A DNA stretch of 64,000 bases from Skermanella stibiiresistens SB22 (GTDB taxonomy: Bacteria > Pseudomonadota > Alphaproteobacteria > Azospirillales > Azospirillaceae): contig NZ_AVFL01000014.1 in NCBI RefSeq assembly GCF_000576635.1, positions 62,001-126,000 of the forward strand. The letters run 5' to 3'. The translations under genes and the position numbers were made by a program. How positions within the stretch are numbered: position 1 is the first letter of the stretch; every line of letters starts with the position of its first letter. The notes beneath the pieces were generated by a model that saw only the letters and a list, made by a program, of their open reading frames with translations, searched no databases and had not been told where the DNA came from. Shown in pieces: positions 50,117-58,055 of the stretch.

Positions 50117-50983
50117 CTACTTCACCGCTCCCATGGTCAATCCCTGGACCAGATGCTTCGACACGATCAGCGCGAACACGATCACTGGCAGCACGATCAG
50201 CGTGCCGGTCGCCATGATCTCGCCCCAGGGCAGGTCGTAACCGCTCATGAAGCTGGTCGCCGCCACGGGAGCCGTCCGCGCCACATTCCGTGTCAGGACA
50301 AGGGCGTAGAGCAGTTCGTTCCAGGAGAATATGAAGGAGAAGATCGCCGACACCGCGACGCCCGGCATGGCGAGCGGCAATGCTATCCGCCAGAAGATCG
50401 TGAAGCGAGACGCGCCCGCCAGCCGCGCCGCCTCGTCCAGGTCCTTGGGCACGCCCCGGAACTGGTCGGTGCAGATCCACACGACGATCGGCAGGTTGAA
50501 GGTCAGGTAGACCAGGATCAGCACGATATGGGTGTCGATCAGGTTCAAGGTCCGCGCCATCAGGAAGATCGGCAGCGCCACGACGATCGGGCTGAGCATG
50601 CGGTTGGTGATGAACCAGAACCACAGCTCCTCCTTCGACTTGAACTCGAACCGCGCCAGCGCGTAGGCCGCGGGCGTGCCCAGTCCCACCGCCAGGATGG
50701 TGGTGGACACCGCGATGATGATCGAGTTGGTCAGGCTGGACAGGACATCGCGGTTGAACAAGACCTCGAAGTAGTTGTCCAGGCGGGGCGTGAAGACCCA
50801 GATCGGCGGCGAGGCCAGGGCCTCGGCCTGCGTCTTCAGGCTGGTCGCCACCATCCAGTAGAACGGGAAGACGGCGAACAGGAAGATCGCCAGCAATCCC
50901 ACCAGATGCCACGCGCTGACCAGCCGCTTCGGCTTGGTGTGGGATGCGGCGGGGACGGTGCCGCCCGCTGTTGCCACGGCCAT
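50117..50983 (-). CDS. CUT1 polyol/sugar ABC transporter permease (MalG-type)
   Basis: About 288 aa with six membrane segments and the EAA loop DLDEAARLAGASRFTIFWRIALPLAMPG that docks on the ATPase. The start ATG at 50983 lies two bases after the stop of the first permease gene. It carries the imported polyol with its partner permease. The same operon supplies the binding protein, but the ATPase is encoded on the other strand at 54647. Confidence 0.9.
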   Translation of the reverse strand: MAVATAGGTVPAASHTKPKRLVSAWHLVGLLAIFLFAVFPFYWMVATSLKTQAEALASPPIWVFTPRLDNYFEVLFNRDVLSSLTNSIIIAVSTTILAVGLGTPAAYALARFEFKSKEELWFWFITNRMLSPIVVALPIFLMARTLNLIDTHIVLILVYLTFNLPIVVWICTDQFRGVPKDLDEAARLAGASRFTIFWRIALPLAMPGVAVSAIFSFIFSWNELLYALVLTRNVARTAPVAATSFMSGYDLPWGEIMATGTLIVLPVIVFALIVSKHLVQGLTMGAVK

Positions 50984-50985
50984 GG

Positions 50986-51912
50986 TCAGATCTCCCGGTA
51001 GACGAACTTGATGTACAGGCGGGCGAGGATGATGGTCAGGATCAGCAGCAGGATCGCCTGCGCCGACGCGACACCTTGGTCGAACACCCGGAATCCCACC
51101 CGCTGGATATAGACGCTGACCAGTTCCGTCGCCGCCCCCGGACCGCCGCGCGTCATGGTGAAGACGGTGTCGAACATCTTGAGGATGTCGGCCGTCCGCA
51201 GGATCAGGATCACCGTGATGCTGGGCAGCAGGAACGGCAGCTGGACATAGCGGACGATCTGCCAGCGGCTTCGCGTTTCCAGCCTCGCCGCCTCCTCGAC
51301 CTCGTTCGGCACCATGGTCAATCCGGCGAGCAGCACCAAGGCGCAGAACGGCGTCCATTGCCAGATGTCCATCAGCGCCACGGCGATGAAGGCGTTGGTC
51401 GTGTCGCCCAGCCACTCGACCGGACCGGCGTTGACCAACGCCAGCACGGCGTTGGCGACACCGAAGTCACGGTTGAAGACCAGCCGTCCGATCAGTCCCG
51501 CGACGGCCGGTGCGGTCGCCAGCGGGATCACCAAACTGAGCCGCGCCAGCAGCTTGAAGCCGGACAGGCCCGGCTTGTGCAGCAGCAGCGCGATGATCAA
51601 TCCCAGCGCCAATTGGATCGGCACGACGGTGATCAGGAACGTGAATGTCCGGCCGAGCGCGCCCCAGAACGACGCGTCGTTGAACACGGTTAGATAGTTG
51701 TCGAAGCCAATGAACGGCGTCGGATCGCGCGGCTTGGCCAGGTTGTAGCGCCGGAACGAATTGACCAGCGCGAACACCGTCGGGAAGATCCCGATCATCG
51801 CCAGCGCCACCACGGCGGGTGCCAGGAAGGCGAAGGCCGCGCGTCCATTGTTCCAGAGCGTCGGGAAGACCCGCGGCTTGCCGGAGCCGTCGGGTTGGGT
51901 GCCGCTCGACAT
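50986..51912 (-). CDS. CUT1 polyol/sugar ABC transporter permease (MalF-type)
   Basis: About 308 aa, six membrane segments, with the EAA loop NEVEEAARLETRSRWQIVRYVQLPFLLPS. ATG at 51912 follows a good GGGAGATC; the longer form adds eight residues. It is the second gene after the binding protein in the leftward operon. The ~100-bp space to the binding-protein gene holds TTCACAAATAT (51932-51942), a half-match to the operator at 54503. Confidence 0.9.
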   Translation of the reverse strand: MSSGTQPDGSGKPRVFPTLWNNGRAAFAFLAPAVVALAMIGIFPTVFALVNSFRRYNLAKPRDPTPFIGFDNYLTVFNDASFWGALGRTFTFLITVVPIQLALGLIIALLLHKPGLSGFKLLARLSLVIPLATAPAVAGLIGRLVFNRDFGVANAVLALVNAGPVEWLGDTTNAFIAVALMDIWQWTPFCALVLLAGLTMVPNEVEEAARLETRSRWQIVRYVQLPFLLPSITVILILRTADILKMFDTVFTMTRGGPGAATELVSVYIQRVGFRVFDQGVASAQAILLLILTIILARLYIKFVYREI

Positions 51913-52012
51913 GATGGCGGATCTCCCTGGTTTCACAAATATTTAGAAGGCGACGCCGACACCGGGGTTTAAGCCCGGCATCGGCGGCAACCTCGACCCA
52001 AAACTCCGCCCC

Positions 52013-53389
52013 TTACTTCCGGAGCGGCTTGTCGCCCTTGTAATAACCGGCTTGGCCCAGCACTTCCTCGACCTTGGCGCCGATCGACTTGGCGCCGTCC
52101 TCGATGCTGACGTTGCCCAGCATCATGCGGGTGCCCCACTCGGCGATGACTTCCGACAGTTCCGGCCACTCGGCGAAACGCGGCCGGAAGTCGGGCACGC
52201 CACCATCCCAGGACGCGACCATCGGCTGGACGAACGGATAGCGCTTCTGGATATCGGCATCCTTGTAGATGGTCGTGCGGCCGCTGACGCCACCGGCCTC
52301 GACATAGGGCTTGGCCATTTCCTCGGACGTGACCCACTGGATGAACAGCCACGCCGCCGCCTTCTTGGCGTCGGACGACTGCGCGTTGACACCCAGCGAG
52401 AAGCCACCCAGCGCCGGCTTCAGACCGGCGGGGCCCGCCGGCTCGGTCGCGACCGCCAGGCAGTCGGTGATCCGCGACTTGGTCGGATCGGCCAGCGTGC
52501 TGTAGAAGGCCGACCATTCCGTGATCATCGCGACGTTGCCCTGGGCCAGGGCGTTGACCGCCTCGGCGTGGTCATAGTCGACGATGCCCGGCGGCATGAT
52601 CTTCATCAGGTCCTGGCGGAACTTGAGACCAGCCTGCGATTCCTTGGAGTTCAGGTTCGACTTGAACTTGTCGTCCAGCAGCGAGCCACCGAACGGCCAC
52701 AGCACGCGCATGAAGCTGTCGGCCGACTGGGTCTCGCCCCGACGGGATTGCAGCGCGAAGGCGTATTTGCGGTTCGCCTGATCCGTCAGCTTCGGCCCGT
52801 AAACGTTCAGCAACTCGTCCCACGTGGCCGGCGGCTTGTCGAAGCCGGCCTGCTGGAGCGTGCACTTGTTGTAGTAGAGCAGGCCCGAGTAGTTGTCGAA
52901 CGGCAGGCCATAGACCTCGTCGCCCCAGGTGCCGAACGACTCCAGCAGGATGGGGAAGAAGCCGTCCAGCTTCAGCTTCGGGTCGGCCAGCTTGGCGTCA
53001 TCGGTGAAGGTCTTGACCGGCTCCAGCCAGCCGTTGCCGGCGAACTCGCCGATCCAAACCACGTCGGTCAGCACGACGTCGATCTCGCCGCCGCCGGTGA
53101 AGTCCAGCACTTGGCGCTCGCGGCTGTTCTCGTAGGGAACGATCTCGTAGTTGACCTTGATGCCGGTCTTCTTCTCGAACTCCGGCAGCAGCTTGATGGC
53201 GGCGGCATAGCCGGGACGATCCAGGAAGATCGCCTTGATGCTGGTGCCCTTATAAGGCTGCGCCGCCTCCTCCAGCGTCCAGGCCATGGCGCTGGACGAC
53301 AGGGCCGTGGACATGATCGCGGTCGACGAGAACAGCGCCGCCGCGAAGGCGATGGCGCCCAGAACCTTCTTTCCCCTAAACATCTTCAT
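52013..53389 (-). CDS. CUT1 extracellular solute-binding protein (polyol/sugar)
   Basis: 458 aa, family length. The signal peptide ends near SSSAMA (residue ~35). The mature protein is a type II binding fold: [72 protein letters not shown] and a C-terminal [13 protein letters not shown] region, as in sorbitol/mannitol-type transporters. It is the second gene of the operon, after the zinc dehydrogenase. Ligand specificity is not readable from sequence; a linear polyol fits the neighbours best. Confidence 0.88.
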   Translation of the reverse strand: MKMFRGKKVLGAIAFAAALFSSTAIMSTALSSSAMAWTLEEAAQPYKGTSIKAIFLDRPGYAAAIKLLPEFEKKTGIKVNYEIVPYENSRERQVLDFTGGGEIDVVLTDVVWIGEFAGNGWLEPVKTFTDDAKLADPKLKLDGFFPILLESFGTWGDEVYGLPFDNYSGLLYYNKCTLQQAGFDKPPATWDELLNVYGPKLTDQANRKYAFALQSRRGETQSADSFMRVLWPFGGSLLDDKFKSNLNSKESQAGLKFRQDLMKIMPPGIVDYDHAEAVNALAQGNVAMITEWSAFYSTLADPTKSRITDCLAVATEPAGPAGLKPALGGFSLGVNAQSSDAKKAAAWLFIQWVTSEEMAKPYVEAGGVSGRTTIYKDADIQKRYPFVQPMVASWDGGVPDFRPRFAEWPELSEVIAEWGTRMMLGNVSIEDGAKSIGAKVEEVLGQAGYYKGDKPLRK

Positions 53390-53452
53390 CGCGTTCCCTC
53401 CAAGGAATGTCGTGGTTTGTCGTTTCTGGCCGAGGATTCAACGGTTTCCAGA

Positions 53453-54484
53453 TCAGGACTGGTTGGGCAGAATGATGGTCTTGACGGCGCCGTCATGGAA
53501 TTCCGCCGGATAGCTGAAGGCGTCGTCGGCTTGCTCGAGAGCGAAGCGATGGGTCACCATGGTGTCGACATCCACCCTGCCTTCCGCGACCAGCTTGATC
53601 GCGCGCTCGTAGACGTGGCCCATGCGCCTCGACATCTTGATGTCCAAGCCCTTGCGCCGGAGCAGCGAGGCGCTGAGCGGGGTGTATTGGTCGCCGTCGG
53701 GGATGCCGACCAGCACGACGCGGCCGCCGATGCGCACCGACTCCGCCGCTATTTGAAAGCCCATCGGCGAGTTGGTCGCCTCCAGCACCAGATCGACGCC
53801 GCGGCCATTGGTCCAGTCGGCGATCGCCGTGTGGCTATCCGCCACCTCGTCGGCACCGAGCTTCTTGGCGAGGTTGGCGCGATATCCTACCGGATCGATC
53901 GCGTAGACCTTGTCCTTGCACAGAAGCTTGGCCAGCTGCAGCAGGCACAGCCCGATCGGACCGCAGCCGATCACCGCCACCGTCTCCATCATCCGCTTCA
54001 TCTTGGCCAAGTCCCAAGCGTGGATCGCCACTCCCAGGGGCTCCAGCATCACGGCCTGGATCTCGGTGAAGTTGTCGGGAACGGGGAAGATCTGGCTGGG
54101 CGAGGCGGAGATCAGCTCCGTCATGGCGCCATGGGTCTTCGGCGGCGCGCCCATGAACTCGACGTTCGGGCACAGGTTGACGTGGCCGCGCTCGCACCAT
54201 TCGCAATGCCCGCAGGGCTTGGCGGGATCGACGGCGACCAGTTGGCCGGCCTTCAATCCCAAGTCGGGGCGGTCTTCCAGCACCCGTCCGGCGAACTCGT
54301 GACCGGGCACGAAAGGCTGGCTGATCACGGCGGAGCCGATGGCGCCTTCCTTGTAATAGTGAAGGTCGCTGCCGCACACGCCGACGGCGCTGACGCTCAG
54401 CAGAACCTCGTTGCCCGCGGGTTGGGGGGTGGGTTTGTCCCCGACCCTGAGATCCCGGATCCCGTGGATATACGCGGCGCGCAT
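53453..54484 (-). CDS. Zinc polyol dehydrogenase (xylitol/sorbitol dehydrogenase-like)
   Basis: About 343 aa. Catalytic zinc ligands are C37 (VGVCGSDLHYYKEG) and H62-E63 (VPGHEFAG). The structural zinc uses C91, C94, C97 and C105 (CGHCEWCERGHVNLC). The NAD fold is VAVIGCGPIGLCLLQL. The SDLHYY block is typical of sorbitol/xylitol dehydrogenases, which oxidise a polyol to a ketose. ATG at 54484 has AAGGAGGAGG nine bases ahead. It is the first gene of the leftward polyol operon and directly faces the twin operator. Confidence 0.88.
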   Translation of the reverse strand: MRAAYIHGIRDLRVGDKPTPQPAGNEVLLSVSAVGVCGSDLHYYKEGAIGSAVISQPFVPGHEFAGRVLEDRPDLGLKAGQLVAVDPAKPCGHCEWCERGHVNLCPNVEFMGAPPKTHGAMTELISASPSQIFPVPDNFTEIQAVMLEPLGVAIHAWDLAKMKRMMETVAVIGCGPIGLCLLQLAKLLCKDKVYAIDPVGYRANLAKKLGADEVADSHTAIADWTNGRGVDLVLEATNSPMGFQIAAESVRIGGRVVLVGIPDGDQYTPLSASLLRRKGLDIKMSRRMGHVYERAIKLVAEGRVDVDTMVTHRFALEQADDAFSYPAEFHDGAVKTIILPNQS

Positions 54485-54502
54485 GCTGGGCCTCCTCCTT
54501 GA

Positions 54503-54530
54503 CTTTTGTAAGAATGAATTTACAAATATC
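54503..54530. promoter_or_regulatory. SorC-type operator, copy 1
   Basis: TTTGTAA (54505-54511) and TTACAAA (54520-54526) form a perfect 7-bp inverted repeat with an 8-bp spacer, continued by TATC. It lies 20 bp upstream of the dehydrogenase start. A second copy lies 56 bp away. Confidence 0.7.
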
Positions 54531-54558
54531 GTATTGTGCGGCATCTAAGGGTGTCAAG

Positions 54559-54587
54559 CTTTTGTAATTGCTAAAATACAAATATTC
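54559..54587. promoter_or_regulatory. SorC-type operator, copy 2
   Basis: TTTGTAA (54561-54567) and ATACAAA (54576-54582), again with an 8-bp spacer and a TATTC tail. It is the same design as copy 1 and co-oriented. It lies 60 bp upstream of the ATPase GTG, so the pair can control both divergent transcripts. Confidence 0.68.
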
Positions 54588-54646
54588 CAGTTCGCGCGCT
54601 GCCGACAGTGGGTACGAGAACAAGAAGCGAGGGAGGGTACAGCATC

Positions 54647-55756
54647 GTGACCGAGGTCAAGCTGAACGGCGTCGAGAAGGCGTATGGGGACGTCAAGGTC
54701 CTGCACGACATCAAGCTGGACATCGAGAACCGCGAGTTCGTCGTGTTCGTCGGGCCGTCCGGCTGTGGAAAATCGACGCTGTTGAGGTCGATCGCCGGCT
54801 TGGAGAGCATCAGCAGCGGCCACATCAGCATCGGTGGCCGCGACGTCACATATCTGGAGCCGGCCGATCGCGGCGTCGCGATGGTCTTCCAGTCCTACGC
54901 GCTCTACCCGCACATGACGGTCTACGACAACATCGCGTTCGGCCTGAAGATGCGGAAGGAACCCAAGGCCGAGATCGACCGCAAGGTCCGCGACGCCGCC
55001 CGAATCCTGCAGCTTGAACCCCTGCTCGACCGCAAGCCCAAGGCCCTGTCCGGCGGCCAGCGCCAGCGGGTCGCGATCGGCCGCGCCATCGTCCACGAAC
55101 CCGATGTCTTCCTGTTCGACGAACCCCTATCAAACCTGGACGCCTCGCTCCGCGTCCAGATGCGGGTGGAGATCGCCAAGCTCCACGCCGACCTCAAGGC
55201 GACGATGATCTACGTCACCCACGATCAGGTCGAGGCGATGACCCTGGCCGACAAGATCGTGGTGCTCAACAAGGGCAGGGTCGAGCAGGTGGGATCCCCG
55301 CTGGAGCTTTACCGCCATCCCCGCAACCGCTTCGTCGCCGGCTTCATCGGCTCGCCCCAGATGAACTTCCTGCCGGTCCAGGCGACCGCCGTCGCCGCCA
55401 ATGGCGTGACGGTCACCCTGCCGGGAGGCGACAAACTGCTGGTTCCGGTCCGCCCCGACGGCATCGCCACGGGTGCCAGCCTGACCCTGGGCCTCCGTCC
55501 CGAGGACCTGTCGGAGACCGGCCAGGGCGACGCCCGGATCATCGGGCAGACCCTGGTGGTCGAGCATCTGGGCGGCGAGACCTTCGCCTACACCAAGACC
55601 GATGGCGGCGACCTGATGGTCAAGGGCGATGGCAACTTCGAGACCAAGCCGGGAGAGCGTCTCAGCATCGGCGTCTCCGGGCGCTATTGTCATCTGTTCG
55701 ACGAGACGGGCGACGCCCTGCCGAACCTGATGCGGAACTCGGCGGTGGCGGCTTGA
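54647..55756 (+). CDS. CUT1 ABC transporter ATPase (UgpC/MsmK-like)
   Basis: About 369 aa. Walker A is GPSGCGKST (36-44), the Q-loop follows in VFQSYALYPHMTVYDNIAFGL, the signature is LSGGQRQRVAIGRA, and Walker B is FLFDEPLSNLDA. The C-terminal ~120 residues are the TOBE/OB regulatory domain of the MalK type (GFIGSPQMNFLPVQATAV). The GTG at 54647 is chosen because AGGGAGGG stands nine bases ahead and TEVKLNGVEKAYG is the family N-terminus. It powers the permeases encoded on the other strand. Confidence 0.92.
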   Translation: MTEVKLNGVEKAYGDVKVLHDIKLDIENREFVVFVGPSGCGKSTLLRSIAGLESISSGHISIGGRDVTYLEPADRGVAMVFQSYALYPHMTVYDNIAFGLKMRKEPKAEIDRKVRDAARILQLEPLLDRKPKALSGGQRQRVAIGRAIVHEPDVFLFDEPLSNLDASLRVQMRVEIAKLHADLKATMIYVTHDQVEAMTLADKIVVLNKGRVEQVGSPLELYRHPRNRFVAGFIGSPQMNFLPVQATAVAANGVTVTLPGGDKLLVPVRPDGIATGASLTLGLRPEDLSETGQGDARIIGQTLVVEHLGGETFAYTKTDGGDLMVKGDGNFETKPGERLSIGVSGRYCHLFDETGDALPNLMRNSAVAA

Positions 55757-55787
55757 TGCCGTCCTTTCACTCTTCGACAGGTGCGTG

Positions 55788-57284
55788 ATGGCGGATATCT
55801 ATGTGATCGGGATCGACGCCGGCACCGAGAGCATGCGGGCCGGCGTCTTCGACCTGAACGGAGGTCTGCTCGCCGAGGGTGTCACCCCCATTTCGACCCA
55901 ATTCCCGCAAGCCGGCTGGGCCGAGCAGAGCCCGGAGGAGTGGTGGCGGGCGTTGGGCGCCTCCGTCCGCCAGGCGGTGGGCAAGGCCGGCGTCCGGCCG
56001 GACCAGATCGTCGGCCTCGCCGCCGACACGACCTGCTGCACGGTGGTGGCGCTCGACGCCGAGGGACGCTCGCTCCGCCCCGCCATCATCTGGATGGACA
56101 TGCGGGCTGCTCCCCAAGCGGCCCGCGTCGCGGAAGTCGACGATCCGGCCTTGAAGGTCAACAACGCGGGACGCGGCCCGGTTTCGGCCGAGTGGATGAT
56201 CCCCAAGGCGTTGTGGATGGCGGAGAACCAACCCGACATCTTCGAACAGGCCGACCACATCTGCGACTGCCAGGACTTCATCAATTTCCACCTGACCGGC
56301 CGCATGGTCGCCAACATCACCAGCGCCTCGACCCGCTGGCACTACGACAGCCGCACGGGCTACGCCGCCAGCCTTCTGGCGAAGCTGAAGCTGACCGAAC
56401 TGCTCGACCGCTGGCCGCGCGAGGTGCTGCCGCTCGGAACCGTCATCGGTGGCTTGACACCCAGCGCCGCCGAGCATTTGGGTTTGCCCGCGGGACTGCC
56501 GGTCGCCCAAGGCGGCTCGGACGCCTTCATCGGCATGATCGGCTTGGGCGTTGTCCAGCCCAACCGACTGGCCATGATCACGGGGTCGTCGCACAACCAC
56601 CTTGGATTCGTCGGGTCCGAGGTCCATGGAGCCGGCTTCTGGGGTACATATCCCGACGCGGTGATTCCCGGACTGCACGCGATCGAGGGCGGCCAGACCT
56701 CGACCGGATCGGTGATCAACTGGTTCAAGAAGCTGATCGACGGCGGCATGACCTATGAGCGCCTCAACGCCGAGGCCGCGGCGATGCCGCCCGGGTCGGA
56801 AGGTCTGGTCGTGCTCGACCATTTTCAGGGCAACCGCACGCCCTACACCGATTCCGCCTCGCGCGGCGCCATCACCGGCCTGACGCTCCGCCACGGTCCG
56901 GCGCACATCTTCCGCGCCATGATGGAAAGCGTCGCCTTCGGCACCGAGCTGATCCTGGAAACCATGGGTGCCGCCGGCTTCAAGCCGGAGGACGTCGTCG
57001 TCTGCGGCGGCGCCACCAATTCCGACCTGTGGGTCCAGATCCACGCCGATGTCTCGGGCTTGCCACTCAAGCTGACCCGCATCGCCAACGCCCCGATGCT
57101 GGGCAGCGCCGTCCTGGCCGCCGTCGGCGCCGGTCGTTACGACGACATCCAGACCGGGGCCGGCAACATGGTCCAGGTGGTGCGGACGGTCGAGCCGGAC
57201 ATGACCCGCCACGAGGCGTACCGGCCGGTCTATGATTCCTACAAGGCGCTCTATCCGGCGCTGAAGGTCGTGCTGAGGCCGTAG
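55788..57284 (+). CDS. FGGY-family kinase, ribulokinase/polyol-kinase-like
   Basis: About 498 aa. N-terminal loop IYVIGIDAGTESMRAGVFD, then LAADTTCCTVVALDAEGRSL with the Thr-x-Cys-Thr pattern of the D-ribulose/erythritol kinase branch, LRPAIIWMDMRA, and C-terminal VVVCGGATNSDLWVQIHADVSG. It probably phosphorylates a pentulose or polyol produced or imported by the operon. It is 31 bp after the ATPase gene. ATG at 55788 follows a GTG at 55785; neither has a strong ribosome site. The end overlaps the convergent phosphatase gene by 34 bp. Confidence 0.85.
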   Translation: MADIYVIGIDAGTESMRAGVFDLNGGLLAEGVTPISTQFPQAGWAEQSPEEWWRALGASVRQAVGKAGVRPDQIVGLAADTTCCTVVALDAEGRSLRPAIIWMDMRAAPQAARVAEVDDPALKVNNAGRGPVSAEWMIPKALWMAENQPDIFEQADHICDCQDFINFHLTGRMVANITSASTRWHYDSRTGYAASLLAKLKLTELLDRWPREVLPLGTVIGGLTPSAAEHLGLPAGLPVAQGGSDAFIGMIGLGVVQPNRLAMITGSSHNHLGFVGSEVHGAGFWGTYPDAVIPGLHAIEGGQTSTGSVINWFKKLIDGGMTYERLNAEAAAMPPGSEGLVVLDHFQGNRTPYTDSASRGAITGLTLRHGPAHIFRAMMESVAFGTELILETMGAAGFKPEDVVVCGGATNSDLWVQIHADVSGLPLKLTRIANAPMLGSAVLAAVGAGRYDDIQTGAGNMVQVVRTVEPDMTRHEAYRPVYDSYKALYPALKVVLRP

Positions 57285-58021
57285 TATCGCCGGAGCATGT
57301 CGACGGTGACATGGGTGTGGCTGGATCCGACGCCGCCGAGATGCAGGTAGGGCGCGTCCGGCTCACCCAAATCCGACACCACGCCTTGGGCGTGGCGCAG
57401 ATCGTCGAACCGGGTGTACTCGCTCGACGTGGCGAGCACCGCGATGCCGGCGCGCCGCGCCGACATGACGCCGTTGTATGAGTCCTCGATCGCCACACAG
57501 TCCGCCGCCGGCAGTCCCAGGCGGTCGAGCGCCAGCAGGTAGACATCCGGGGCCGGCTTCTTGGCGGCCACCATGTCGCCCGCCGCGATGACCTCGAACA
57601 GGTCCAGCGCGTCCGGCCCCAGCGTCTCGGTCAGCAGGATCCTGACGTTTGGCAGGCTGGTGGTGGTGGCGACCGCGAGCCGCAAACCAGCGGCTTTCGC
57701 CTCGCGGATCAACCGGGCGACACCCGGCCTCAATTTGATGCCGCCGCCCCCCAGGTTGGCGACGTACCGCTCGGTCTTCGCCTCGTGCATCGCCTTGACG
57801 ATCGGCCCCACCCTGCCCTCGCAGCTTGGCCGATGGCGGGCGACATAGTCGCGGATACGCTCCTTGCCGCCCGTCACCTTCAGCAGTTCGGCGTAGAGCT
57901 TGCGGTCCCACCGCCAGTCCAAACCGAAATGCCCGAAGGTCTCGTTGAAGGCGCGGCGATGCTCCTCCTCGGTCTCCGCGAGTGTCCCATCGACATCGAA
58001 GATGATCGCCCGCAAGGTCAT
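57251..58021 (-). CDS. HAD-family phosphatase, CbbY/GpmB-like
   Basis: 256 aa. Motif I is IIFDVDGTLAE (D9 nucleophile, D11), motif II is VATTTSLPNVR, motif III Lys is in AAKKPAPDVYLLAL, and motif IV is AIEDSYNGVMSARRAG. The cap domain length and KVTGGKERI match CbbY-type phosphatases, known to remove phosphate from xylulose-1,5-bisphosphate. In this locus it may clear side-products of the pentulose kinases. It is convergent with the kinase and 34 bp before the end of the MHS gene on the same strand. Confidence 0.83.
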   Translation of the reverse strand: MTLRAIIFDVDGTLAETEEEHRRAFNETFGHFGLDWRWDRKLYAELLKVTGGKERIRDYVARHRPSCEGRVGPIVKAMHEAKTERYVANLGGGGIKLRPGVARLIREAKAAGLRLAVATTTSLPNVRILLTETLGPDALDLFEVIAAGDMVAAKKPAPDVYLLALDRLGLPAADCVAIEDSYNGVMSARRAGIAVLATSSEYTRFDDLRHAQGVVSDLGEPDAPYLHLGGVGSSHTHVTVDMLRRYYGLSTTFSAG

Positions 58022-58055
58022 CGCCCCGCCTCCACCACAACTCTACGCCATGATG

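Noticed and set aside
52052-54502. 816-codon plus-strand frame over the binding-protein and dehydrogenase genes
   Set aside because: It covers two well-supported genes in antisense, and the translation lacks any family pattern.
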